Shown in pieces: positions 34,522 to 45,155 of a stretch of 64,000 bases of DNA. The stretch lies in NCBI GenBank assembly GCA_010015675.1, contig ML976991.1, forward strand, positions 166,138 to 230,137, written 5' to 3'. A program made the position numbers and the translations under genes. The notes beneath the pieces were generated by a model. It saw nothing but the letters and a program-made list of their open reading frames with translations, was not told where the DNA came from and searched no databases. Positions within the stretch are counted from its first letter, which is position 1; each line of letters begins with the position of its first letter. The stretch comes from Byssothecium circinans. Taxonomy: Eukaryota; Ascomycota; Dothideomycetes; Pleosporales; Massarinaceae.

Positions 34522-34953
34522 ATGTCTCCCGCACCAGCAGCAGCGGCGCCGGTAAACCACATCGTCAACAAACACAACTACTCAAACCACCGCGAAGCTG
34601 TGCCGGAATCTTGGGATACCGTCCTGTCCTCCATGAGCTCCGCCTCCTCAGCCATACCTCTCACCGTCATTGGCGTGGGCGGCGAGGTGAAACCCAAGGA
34701 CCCGGACCCGGCGGCCCAGCGCTTTAAAGTACGCAACTCGCGCATCCAGGCCAACGCGGGCGAGATGAAGGGAAAGGGCAGTGCTGTGGATGGGGAGAGG
34801 TCCTTTGAGGAGTTTTACGAGGCGTGGGAGGGTTTCAAGAAGAAAGGTGCGGTGGGGGGAGTAAGGTTGAAGTGGGGGGAGGGAGTGGAGGGGTGGGAGG
34901 GGTTTTGTAAAGATAGGGTTACAGCGGGGAGGGGGCTGGTTTATAGGGTTTAG
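34522..34953 (+). CDS. Small hypothetical protein, 143 aa
   Basis: An intronless frame beginning MSPAPAAAAPVNHIVNKHNY with A at -3. No family recognised. It has no signal peptide or membrane segment. The N-terminal part is Ala/Ser-rich, the middle (EVKPKDPDPAAQRFKVRNSR) is charged and the C-terminus is Gly/Lys/Glu-rich (KKKGAVGGVRLKWGEGVEGW). I call it a gene because of the TATA box 117 nt upstream, the good start context and a balanced composition. The C-terminal Gly-rich part could be an artefact of purine-rich DNA. An upstream ATG at 34495 would add nine residues. Confidence 0.55.
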   Translation: MSPAPAAAAPVNHIVNKHNYSNHREAVPESWDTVLSSMSSASSAIPLTVIGVGGEVKPKDPDPAAQRFKVRNSRIQANAGEMKGKGSAVDGERSFEEFYEAWEGFKKKGAVGGVRLKWGEGVEGWEGFCKDRVTAGRGLVYRV

Positions 34954-35416
34954 GGATTTGGGAAGGGGGGTTGGAGAGCCACGTTGGCGGATTGGGAAGG
35001 AGGGGGGGGAAGCTAGGTCTGGTGGTGCCTGCGGCATAGGCGCTGTTGAAGCATACCGGACGACGGGAATGGTAGATGGGTAGGGCAATGGGGATACTGT
35101 ATTGATGTAATTGCTGCACTGTGAGTACGATTTCCATCATTCTGGTAAGTGTTGTCTACCAGTCATTAGAATGCCTTTGTGGAGCATGTTGAGTGATGAA
35201 GTTTGGATACAATTTGTTGATTTTTTGAGTTTAGGGGATCTCGTACTATGTGTTTGTGTATTCGAGCTCAGAATTTGGGATTTTTCCAAGAGCAATTGAG
35301 ACCTCAGTCTCGAGATGTGCATATAAGCATATCCTGTGCATGACTTTAATACATTCCTATTGCTGTCTGTGTTCACCCCTTCAACCGAGGACCAAGAAGC
35401 TAGCCTGACACTGGAC
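34954..35416. other. Convergent 3' region
   Basis: 463 bp between the small gene and the 3' end of the FHA protein gene. Purine-rich at its left end (34950-35020). No gene. Confidence 0.4.
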
Positions 35417-36775
35417 TCAAGCCTCGTCCTCCCGCGGTGGCAGCAGCACGACATACTCCCTCTCACTCCCCGCAAATTCCAACACATCCTTATGCCTCAA
35501 CTCAAAGTACCGACTCGTCTCAATCCTCTTCCCGTTCAACTCAGTCCCATTACTGCTGTCCAGATCAATAACATACGGCTTGACCTTCCCCTTCTGCTTC
35601 TTGACCCCATATTCATCCTCGACCGTCTTCTGAATGTACCGGAACTGGATGACGGCGTGCTGGCCACTGGAACTCGGGTGCTCGAGCACATAGTCGACGA
35701 CCTCGACACTTCTACCCAGCAGCCAGCAGCTTTTTGTGTGCAGGGCGATTGTGTCGACTACGTCGTCGCCTTTGAAGACGACGATTTTCCATTGGTCTTT
35801 TGGACTGGGCTTGCGGGATTCGGCTGGTTCGTGGTATTTTAGGGAGATCTTGGTGCCTTCGACTTTGTTGGCTGCTTTGGCTAGGGCGCCGGTGGGTTTG
35901 AAATTGGGCTTTTCCATGTTTACGGGGGCGCCGCCATATTTGGTCGGAGGTTGGTCGGCGTTGTCGGTGCCACGGAAGGAGATCTCCTGCGAGGGAAGGG
36001 GCGCTTTGGAGCGTCGGTGGGGAGAGGTAGAGCGCGATGGGGAGCGGGTGTGTTTGATGCGCTTGCGGGGTGGGGAAGCACGAGGAGAGCGTGAACGGTG
36101 GCGGCGGCGGTCGCGATCTCGTGAGCGGTCTCGTCTGTCTCCATGTCTTCCGCCGTCTCTTGAGCGATCCCGCCTCCTGTCCTTTGAGCGGTCGCGCCTG
36201 CTGTCTTTTGACCTGTCCCGTCTGCTGTCTTTCGACCTGTTCCGTCTTCTCTCTGTAGACCTGTCTCGCCGCCTTTCCCTTGAGCGGTCGCGCCGGCCGT
36301 CCCGTGATCTGTCTCTTCGTCCATCCCGTGATCTATCCCTTCGCCTATCTCGGGAGCGGTCTCTATGTCTGTCTCGCGAACGGTCGTGTTCCCTCTCGTC
36401 GCGCTCCCTCGGCTTGCGGTGTGGCTCGGGCGGTATGGACGCTGCTTTCAAAGAGGGCTCTTTCAACGTGCCATCGCACGGGCTGTCTCGAGGGCGATCC
36501 CTCTCAGGTTCCCTCGACGTGCGTGGCCTTGGACTGTCCCTCTCGGTCTCTCTCGATGGCCGAGGCGGCGGCCTTGCCCCGCGTGGAGGTGGTCGTGCAT
36601 TCCCACCCTGCCTCTCAGGTACGTCGCGCTTCCATGGTGGGAGATTGAGATTCTGAGTCTGAGTCTGAGTAGGAGGGGGCCTTGTCGGTGGAGGTCCGTT
36701 GCGGTCCCGATTCAAATTCGCCGTCATGGCACGCCTGGCGCTCCATGGCGAGAGCTCGCGGTCTTCATCCGTCAT
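35417..36775 (-). CDS. FHA-domain splicing protein with RS-like repeats (SNIP1/Pml1 type)
   Basis: An intronless frame of 452 aa from ATG 36775 (MTDEDRELSPWSARRAMTAN). Residues ~90-265 are extremely Arg/Ser/Asp-rich, including about ten copies of an eight-residue RRRDRSRD-like unit. Residues ~300-452 hold the FHA fold: WKIVVFKGDDVVDTIALH, LLGRSVEVVDYVLEHPSSSG, QHAVIQFRY, YVIDLDSSNGTELNGKRIE and ELRHKDVLEFAGSEREYVVL. An RS-rich N-terminus followed by this C-terminal FHA matches SNIP1/DDL and yeast Pml1, a subunit of the RES pre-mRNA retention and splicing complex. The FHA domain binds phosphothreonine partners. The frame is open upstream to 36952, but that part is not protein-like. Confidence 0.85.
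   Translation of the reverse strand: MTDEDRELSPWSARRAMTANLNRDRNGPPPTRPPPTQTQTQNLNLPPWKRDVPERQGGNARPPPRGARPPPRPSRETERDSPRPRTSREPERDRPRDSPCDGTLKEPSLKAASIPPEPHRKPRERDEREHDRSRDRHRDRSRDRRRDRSRDGRRDRSRDGRRDRSRERRRDRSTERRRNRSKDSRRDRSKDSRRDRSKDRRRDRSRDGGRHGDRRDRSRDRDRRRHRSRSPRASPPRKRIKHTRSPSRSTSPHRRSKAPLPSQEISFRGTDNADQPPTKYGGAPVNMEKPNFKPTGALAKAANKVEGTKISLKYHEPAESRKPSPKDQWKIVVFKGDDVVDTIALHTKSCWLLGRSVEVVDYVLEHPSSSGQHAVIQFRYIQKTVEDEYGVKKQKGKVKPYVIDLDSSNGTELNGKRIETSRYFELRHKDVLEFAGSEREYVVLLPPREDEA
36110..36375 (-). repeat. Coding minisatellite, 24-bp RS-type unit
   Basis: Inside the FHA protein gene, about ten imperfect copies of a 24-bp unit encode RRRDRSRD/DGRRDRSR variants (SRDRRRDRSRDGRRDRSRDG and so on). 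The copies differ at several third positions, so the array is not brand new. Array limits are approximate. Confidence 0.65.
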
Positions 36776-37354
36776 GGCGGCCACGGCGACGCTCCAGCAT
36801 AGCAGCCTTGGAGGCGTAGTTATCAGATGCGCCGTGCTGTGAAGCTGCACGTCGTCACACTGGGCTGCGGCGTAGAAATTGTACAAAGTGTGCGTGTGGC
36901 AGGCAAACAGCAGTCTCGGCATCGGGCGCGCTTGACCCGGCGCTTCTGGCACTTCCGAAGAACGTCATTCGCTCTCCCTCCAAACTCCCGCCGCCCCCAT
37001 CTCACTCGGAGGTTTCAATACCTGTCTATCTTTGCATCTTACCCACTCAGTTTCAGCTTCCAACCGTCTGAGAAGATGCCAGCTGGAACCCCGTCAGCCG
37101 CTTCAGCGGCCCATCGTAGTTTGCACACCGGGAATGCAATTAGATATAGCTATGGCTATGGCTGCTTCGGCGCCGGAACTCGTCTCTGTTACTTTCTGTA
37201 TCAATCTTATTCCTGCTCCGTCAGGCACGCTGTCTTCATCTTGTCAACATCTCTCGCTCCATGCAGTGTTGGCATCTCGTCTCTTTCCATCTCATCTAAT
37301 GCCTGTTCCCCCGCCTGTTCCATAGCCCACGCGCTGGCTTAACTGCGAGCCAAC
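36776..37354. promoter_or_regulatory. Divergent promoter, FHA protein and coiled-coil gene
   Basis: 579 bp between the start codons. C/T-rich toward the plus-strand gene, no TATA box. Frames in this stretch are not convincing. Confidence 0.35.
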
Positions 37355-40300
37355 ATGTCTACCAAAACTAGATGGCATTCCTGGTCCAAAAGACGTCCAT
37401 CGACGTCAGAACCATATCAGGTGGTTGGACTGGGAGGTCTACTACCTATCGACATGAGCGTGTGTAATGACGCGAAAGAAACGGCACTTGTCAGTCCAGT
37501 AAAGGTACGATTCGACCTGGGAGAATGTCTGGCTGTGCACTGCAGTGCGCTGTCAAAGGATGAATGAGGCGAGGGCGCGTCGACGTGGTTGTGCAGCACC
37601 AAGCCTTCTGCACGTCTTGCCAGGGGTGGCTGCAGGATGTGGTTGGCAATCATTCGCTGATTCTACACAGAATACTCGCAAGTCTGGACGACGACGCCCT
37701 CCAGCACTCACAATCGTACCTCCGGATTACAACGATAGTAACTTCAATTACCTCAGTCCTGTGTCTGCCAACCACAATGCGCCCTTCATCCATTCGTCAA
37801 CCAGTCTGCTGGCACTCGTCAACGACACTCTTCAAGTCTGGAGTCCCACTACTGCACGCCCTAGACCGTCTCTTTCGATACATAAGCCTCTCCCCAGTCG
37901 GCCACGTTCCGTCAGTCTTCCGTCGACCCCAAATCTACCTGTCGAGCTGCCTGGGTCTATTCTCCTTGAAAACCAGGGTTTCCCTTCTCCACCTCCCGTT
38001 GCGGGTCCCATTTCTGCGACCTTTGGCACCATGAGGTCAGTTCGCAGCGGGAGTGCTCTGAACACTTCTGCTAGACCGTCTCCATCCAAAGTGCCGCACC
38101 ATAAGAAAAGCTTGAGTGAAGCCAGCCTGAAGGGTCATGCAAAATCACGGAATAGTCTGCTCACCTTGCAATCCAACGATAGCAGACTGACGACATGCTC
38201 TGAAAAAAATACTAATGGAGGTCCTACGAGTAGTTCCGACTCGATCAAGGCCAGCATTGGGCTAGAGGCATTGCAGCCGTCACCGTTGATCGTAGCAGGG
38301 CGGCCCCGGAAGAGGAACCGAGCAGAAACAACGGGCTGTCGCCGGGAGCAAGTGAGTAGTATTTTTATCCACGCCATCTCTGCCTCCCCAGCAAGCCGTC
38401 GAACGGTTCCGTGCGTTACGAAACTGTTTCGGATTGTTTTGCTCCACCGTCCCCCTACTTGCCCCCACGAACGCCCATGATATCAAAATAGGACTGCACA
38501 TGGTTCATTTTTTCTTTGGGCACTCCAGATATAGACTATATGTTTCGGTGCATTTGATGTCGTAGCTTCTGGGGGTGGACTAGTCGTGACTGTGCAATTT
38601 GAACGAAGCTAATGATGATAGTCTGGAGCATATCCAGCATCTATGCAAGTGGAGGAATTGAAAGCAACCATCACCACCCAAGACCAGACAATATCGACAC
38701 TACAGGCGCAGTTTGCGAGCCTCCGCGTGTCTCATGAGGCCCATGTCGTAAGATTAGCTGATGCGCATGCTGCGGAGCTGGCGTCGTTGAAGAGCTACAC
38801 CAAGGCTCTCGAGGAGCAACAGCAGCAGAAGTCACTCCACCATGGTGAGTTCCGATTCCCAGTAGTCATTGATGCTCTCACACGCTTCACCGCTTTCCCT
38901 GATCGTCTCGTGGTCCGTTTGTCGACGCAACGTAATCTCCCGCTTAATGGAGCAACTGCTAAACCTACCAGCATCGTCTAACCACCTTCTATTCGTCCTC
39001 GACACCACGGACCCGCAATCGCCGAGCACAAAGGCGAGCCCACGGTCCGCAGGCAGCAACTCTACCACCACCACTCGGTCTACCAAATCCGTTCCTTCAT
39101 CGCCTGCCCGGGTATCGCCACGCAGAGGCCCCCTCACACCTGAGATGGAGCACCTCAAGCGCCGTCTGACCGTCACCAAACGCCACGAGATTGACCACGA
39201 TAACCTGATCCGCGAGCGCGACTTGTACCGCAACAACTGCGATGCCTTCGAAGCCCAGATCGCACGGCTCACGGGCAGGCTCAACCAAGTGAAAGACGAG
39301 CGCGACGAGTACGCAAAAACATGCAAGAACCTCGAGTTTGCACGCGAAGAATTAGAGAAAAAGGCAAGCAAATCGGAAAAGAGCACTTTGGCTTTGCAAA
39401 ACACTGTTGATCATCTCGAATACCGGTTGGAACTTGCTAACGTGCAAAAGCTGGATGCTGAGGAGCAGGTGTATCATTTGAGAACAAGGACGTCGCCGTT
39501 CAATGATGCGAACTCGGCGAATAGTCTCAGGGATCGCTCATCCAAGTTCAAGAACCATCAGAGTATGCGCACCAGTGCTGGTACTGTGTTTATAGAAGAT
39601 TCGCCACTTTACCAGTTCCCCGATCTTGTCCCGACGGATCTAGCACCCTTCATCGCGCGTATCGAGCGGCTACAAGAACAGATCCACGAAGAAGAGATGC
39701 ACAAGGCGCAACTCGAGGCCATCTGGGACGAAGAAGCACAGATCATCGACAGGCGAGACGAGCAATTTCGAGAGGTCGACGCACGAAATCTGCGATTGAA
39801 GGCGACGATTGCGGACCTGAAGCAGAGCGGGACGCTTCTCGAGCAGCAGATGCGCGCAAAGGACGAACATAACAGACAGCTACAGGCCAGTCTGGAGAGT
39901 TTGCAGGAGCTGTATGCACGGCTGGAGAAGCAGTGTGTGAATAAGGATCAACTCAGCCAGTTGACGAGGCAGCTGGATACACATAAGTTGCTGCTGGAGA
40001 TGGAGGTTAAGCGGAATGCGAAATTGACGCTGTTGGCAGGCGTCGAGGATCCGCATACAGATCTGTAAGTTTATGCTCAAAGCACAGTCGTATTTCGAAT
40101 CTTGGGTACACTTTCTATTATTTGCGGGCTCGACGGTCTACCCAAAACACTGCTCCGATATCTGTTCTTTTCGGTACTGCTTCCTCCAAAGGGAATTTGC
40201 TGACTGTATTCTTTTAGTCCCGCGCTTGTATCCAGACACGATGTCAACCGGTGGATTGACCAACTTCAGTCGAGACTGAAGAAGACGAAAGCGGGAGAAG

Positions 40301-42268
40301 GTTCTTACGATGGCAGTGCTAGGACCGAAACAGATGATCTGCGCAAGGAAATTGAGTTCTTTGTCCGCGAGATCATATACTACAAGCTCGACATCCGCGG
40401 CTACAAGTCAGACATCAAGAAGCTGAAGAAAGATGTCTCAAAGCTGCGTCTGCAACAAGGCAACCGCCAAAATGACAATGAGAATGCGGCGTCTCCAGAT
40501 CCATCTTCCGGGTGCTCGAGCAGTCCCGCCTCTCGCTCAACGTATGGCGCGAATGGCATGGAGGTGCCGGTATCACCGTCTTCTGTGTCCACCGGTACTG
40601 TCTCTATCGAAGTTCCCGGGCAACGACTACATCCGGCCATCCATACCCCTTCTAACCTAGATGGGGCAGCATATGAGAAAGTCAGACCTGCAAAGCGCGT
40701 CCCGGCGGCACTGCAGCTGGATACACCGGCGAGGCCACAGACTCCACCTCAGACCGCGACGGCAATCAATCGTGCTAATGAGGCGGATGGTGAGGATCCT
40801 GGAATCTCACCGAAATCGGTGGTCATCGGGTTGAAGTCTGAGCGGAGGAAACCCACGGTAAGCTTCTCCTGAGGATGAGGTGATGGATTCTTGCTAATTA
40901 ATGCAGCAGCCGCCCTCGCCGGAACAAGGAAAGTTTGGAGATCTGGCAACGAACTTCCCGCTCAGCACGCCAGCAGCTCCTATGCGCGTCCGCAATCAGC
41001 CAGCCCTAGTCGATATCGTGCCTCGCAAGCTCAATGAAAGGCAAGGATCTCCGGCCTTGAAGTTGGATGTTGGATCAGCAAAGGGCAAGACGACACCTGA
41101 GCGACCGCCCCGTCCGAGCGTGGGACTATTCGACATACCGGTTCAAGGGGACCAAAATACCGTGGTGTATGGCTCGGCGCCGCCACCGCCTCTTGTGACG
41201 GACATCATGCCCGAGGTTTTGCGCGATTCTCTTGAGCACGAGCGTGAGCTTGAGCGAGCACAGTATCCGAAGCAACCCGCAGAGCGTAGGCCATCCAATT
41301 CATTTACATCTGGTACCTCCAAGCCTCCCTCTATCCCTCTCAAGGACGACATTCGCGTCAGCGCATCAACAACCGGGTCGCCCCCTCGTCCACCTACTCA
41401 GGCAGGGGGTACCCTCCCGTTCCGCTCCCGTGAGAACTCTTTCTCGGCTACAACCAACACCACACGCGCACCATCCGATCGCCGCCCCAGTACTTCCTCA
41501 AGCGCAAATACGCCGTTTGTAATTGGCATGGGCTCGCCGCACAACCCAGCTTTCACGTCTCCTGCCCTTGCCCCAGCCGCGGCGAGTGTGCCTCCGACTG
41601 CATGTTCGATCACGCGGTCTGCGAATGTGAGTCTCAAGAGTCCGACACTGAAGATGGGCGGCGTGGGCGGCACCATGGCGAGTAGCACGCCCGTTTCCTC
41701 ACCTGTAGACAACACACCCACCTCATTCAGCAACACCAACGCGAATGCCAACCCCAACCCCAAGAAACCTAAACCATCACCGCCCGCCTCCCGAGGCACT
41801 AGCACCAGCACCTCCCACCCCTCCTCCCGGTCCAACTCCATACCCCAGACCCAAACGAACCAAACAAACCAAGCCAAAAACCAAGCCGCATTCGCCACAA
41901 ACGCCTCCTCTTCCTTCGCAAACTTCCCCTCCTTCAACAACGCCCCCTTCACCTCCTCCTTCGCCGCCCCCACCGCCGCTTCGGCGAATCGTTCCCGTAA
42001 CACTGCATCGTCGTCATCATCGATGCCGAATACGCCCTCGCATTCGCGCAATGTGAGCGCCTCTTCGATTCGCTCGGCAATTCACCTCCCGGCGAAACTT
42101 GACTTCATCAAGGGGATGGGGAAGCAGAGGAAGATGTCGGTTGGTATGAGTGTGAGTGGGCCGATGCCGATGCAGAGTCCTTTTGAGATGGCGATGGGGG
42201 CGGAGGGTGAGGTTAGGGAAGGGAAGGCAAACGGGAGGGAGGGGTATGGGATTGGGAAGGCCGTTTAA
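37355..42268 (+). CDS. Large Ser/Pro-rich coiled-coil protein (middle exon structure uncertain)
   Basis: Proposed exons: 37355-37504, 37671-38351, 38392-38547 (doubtful), 38622-38844, 38972-40064, 40218-40857 and 40907-42268, for 1434 aa if all are right. The N-terminal ~275 residues are Ser/Pro-rich and basic. From 38643 the protein is coiled coil (EELKATITTQDQTISTLQAQ, then long heptad-rich segments from 39140 to 40060 such as LIRERDLYRNNCDAFEAQIA). A conserved-looking block follows (WIDQLQSRLKKTKAG, EIEFFVREIIYYKLDIRGYK). The C-terminal ~550 residues are Ser/Thr/Pro/Asn-rich and disordered. It resembles the fungal proteins labelled M protein repeat; function unknown, probably a cytoskeletal or cortical scaffold. 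The 38350-38650 stretch gives conflicting frames (see findings), so it may instead be two genes or contain lesions. The part from 38643 onward is secure. Confidence 0.6.
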
Positions 42269-42786
42269 GAGGGTGTAGTAGTATGTGTTTTCCATTTCCT
42301 TCCGTGACTGTTTTCTTCTCTTTTCTTTTCGCAAGGGTGTAAGGGGTTTCTGCGCTTGTTTGTTATATGCATATATGCATGATTCCCCTTTCTTTTCCGG
42401 CGGGTAGTATGTGATATGATATCGGAAGCGGACGGTGCATCTGGTATGCGGGGTCTGAGCGAGGTGTTTAGCGTTGTGCAGTGCAGCAGGGGGCATGAAA
42501 GGCGTGCATTTTCAGGAGGTTGCATGGGACGGATGACGGTGCATATGCATTTGCATGATGGAACGGGAGCCGAAGGCCCCTCTGACGGCGGTGTTTACGG
42601 AGTACCTGGCTTCCACCTTCCATGTTCTCCTTTGATTTATGAGATGAGCATGACATCTCATGTCGTGTTATGAACAAGCAGCTCATGCATATATCAACGA
42701 GTTTTTTCACGGCCGCCTTTCCCAATGCAGCATGTAGCTATATACTCGCCCCTGATATGTACAAGTACACATTACCGAGACCTTCC
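42269..42786. other. Convergent 3' region before GRC3
   Basis: 518 bp between the ends of the coiled-coil gene and GRC3. It holds ATGCATATATGCAT, a perfect 14-nt palindrome near 42367. No gene. Confidence 0.4.
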
Positions 42787-44964
42787 TTAGCCAAGAAACC
42801 TCCTCACCCTCCGTGAAACATTGAGATATCCCATCCCCTCCACCACCCCCGCACTTTCCACCCACGGACCAACCGTTCCACCGCCTCCTCCCCCGCCTAC
42901 CACCGGCCCTGCCCGCACCTGCTGCCCCGCATCGAAATGAGCGCCCTCCACATACGCCCACTCCGGCACCTCGCAACATCCGGCCACTAAAACCGTGGCC
43001 TCTGGATCCAGCGTACGAAGGACCGCTTCCCGCGTCTTCGGGACTATGATATTGACGATCTTCTCCTCGGGCTGGAAGGAATGCAAGAGTGCGGTGCAGA
43101 GGAGGCGGGACGATTGCGGGGAAGATAGAAGGGGGAGGGGAGAGACCATTCGTGTTTCGCGATCGGCGGGGAAGTACGGGATACCGTATTTTGGGGTTCT
43201 TCGGATTTCGGAATCAGAGGACGAAGTGGTGGTGGTGGAGAAGATATGGATTACAGAGCCATTGAGCGCGGTGCACAGTTCCGACGGATGCAGTGGTTCG
43301 AAGAGCGCGAGGAAAGCGGTGAAGTCCTGCATTCGCGTTTGGGTTTCTTGGTAGCAGAGTTCCCAGGGCGTGAGAGTTTCGATGGGGTGTTGGGTCCATT
43401 TCATCGCCCTCTCGTTGCCGAGCTCGTTGCTGTTTATGGAGGAGGTGTGGAAGTACGATTGCATTATCATACTCCGTAGTTCTTCCTCTGTGCGTTGTGG
43501 CGGTAAGATCGGGGTTTGGGCTTCGAGTTCGTGGAGCTGGGAGTTTGTTTTTGTGGTTGCGAGGTGAGTTAGGGCGTGCAGTTTCTCGGCGGTGTCGGGG
43601 TCGATGGCGGTGGTGTTTCCGAGGTGGATTATGTGGGTTGGTTTGAATATCGTGGTTAGAAGGGATGTTAGGAGGGGGAAGTGCGTGGTGTAGAGAGAGG
43701 CGGGGGTGTTGATGATGAGCGGTGGTCGTGGAAATGCTATGCCGTCGGAGGATGGAGGGGAGGAGGTGAGGGTCTGGTAGGTTTGGAAAAACGACCTCAC
43801 GCAGGAGATGAAGTATTCTTCATAGTTTGTGAGGTTGCTGATGGGCAGTGGATATGCGGCGATGGTTTCGTTCCTGGCTTCCCTTGCTCCTCCTCGGGAT
43901 ATAGTTGTAGTTGGATGTGTGAATGTGGGTCCGAGATTGACTTCTCGGACGATGGTGAGGGAGATTTGGCCATGGGGTGTGTACTCTGGTTTAATGGGGT
44001 CGAGATCGAGGTAGCAGACTGAGGGTACGGCTTTCGCTATTTTGCCCATACCAGTGAGGTACCGGTTTAGAAGGCGTTTTGCGAAGCTTGATTTTCCAGT
44101 GAGAGAGTCACCGGTGACGAGGGTTGATGCGGAAGAAGAGGTAGTGATGTCTTCGATAGCGCGGAGCCAGTCTTCTGGTGCGTTTTCGGGGGTTAGAGGG
44201 CGCTTGAGGGGGTCAGTATCCGACTCTGAGATCTGTAGTTGTTAGATTCGCATCTTACATCGTAGAAGACAGAAACTTACAAAGTCAAAGCTTCTTCCCA
44301 TGTCCTTCTTCGCCGCCCAAATCCCAGCAAACAGTGGGCTAATCCCTTGTAACGGCACCGGCTCTTTGCAGCTCACAAAACTGACGTGATTCACTCTATC
44401 CAATCCTCTAATCTTCGTGATCGGATGCGTAGACGGCACATAAACTCTCCAACTGCGTTCGCCACCGCCCCTTTTTGGCACAGCTCCGATATTTGCGCCA
44501 TTGATATTAACAGCGCCTTTCAGCACTTGAACATTTAAACATCCTATAAAGGACACCGTTTGGTGCTTTTCAAGAATAATGGCGAACTCATCGGGCGTGT
44601 TGGACAGGATATTTGCGGAAATGTTACGCCAGGTGCAGAGCTTAAGGTTCTTGGGAATGAGAGTGGGTGCTGGAATCTCGTCATCGAATTCAGAGGCGGA
44701 GTAGTCGGTCGTCGCTTCTACTATGGGGCTTGTCGGGGGTTCTTGGATTCCGTCGACGGCTGGTGGTGCTTGGGCTTGGAGTTGTGCTTCCAGCTTTAGA
44801 CGAGCGGCTGCTATTGCACTAATTGGCTTGCCGTTGGTGGATGGTGTAGTATCTGAGCACGTGAATTAGAATTTTCGTTTCTGAAACTATGGGATGGGCA
44901 ATCTTTTACTCTGAGTCGTAGCCTGTGTAGGCGTCACTTCACCTCTCTTCCTCTTGCCAGCCAT
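42787..44964 (-). CDS. GRC3: Polynucleotide 5'-hydroxyl kinase Grc3
   Basis: Exons 44964-44910, 44852-44281 and 44232-42787 (introns of 57 and 48 nt) encode 690 aa. The N-terminus (MAGKRKRGEVTPTQATTQ) is basic. Residues ~75-200 form the N-terminal domain (FAIILEKHQTVSFIGCLNVQ). The P-loop TLVTGDSLTGKSSFAKRLLN lies around residue 235, followed by VCYLDLDPIKPEYTPHGQIS and NLGPTFTHP of the Clp1/Grc3 kinase core. The C-terminal domain contains TPWELCYQETQTRMQDF. Grc3 works with the endonuclease Las1 to phosphorylate the 5' end created at ITS2, allowing 25S rRNA maturation, and influences Pol I termination. It faces RPA34 across 191 bp. Confidence 0.92.
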
Positions 44965-45155
44965 CCCAAAGTTTCAATACTCGGATATCGATGTTGGAAA
45001 AGACCTTGCGATCAATCCGACGTTCACCATTTTGCTAGCGCGCCTCCATTCAGCCTAGCGTCTCCAAGGCGGTGAAACAGAGCCGCGGCAGAACTTTTAC
45101 TCCGCCAAAAAAGTCCGCGACAAGCTCCAGCAAATGACAAACACCACAACGCAAA
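44965..45155. promoter_or_regulatory. Shared divergent promoter GRC3 / RPA34
   Basis: Only 191 bp separate the two start codons, so both transcripts must start from this stretch. No TATA box and no clear PAC (GATGAG) or RRPE element is visible. An AAAAAAGT tract lies near 45105. Confidence 0.6.
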
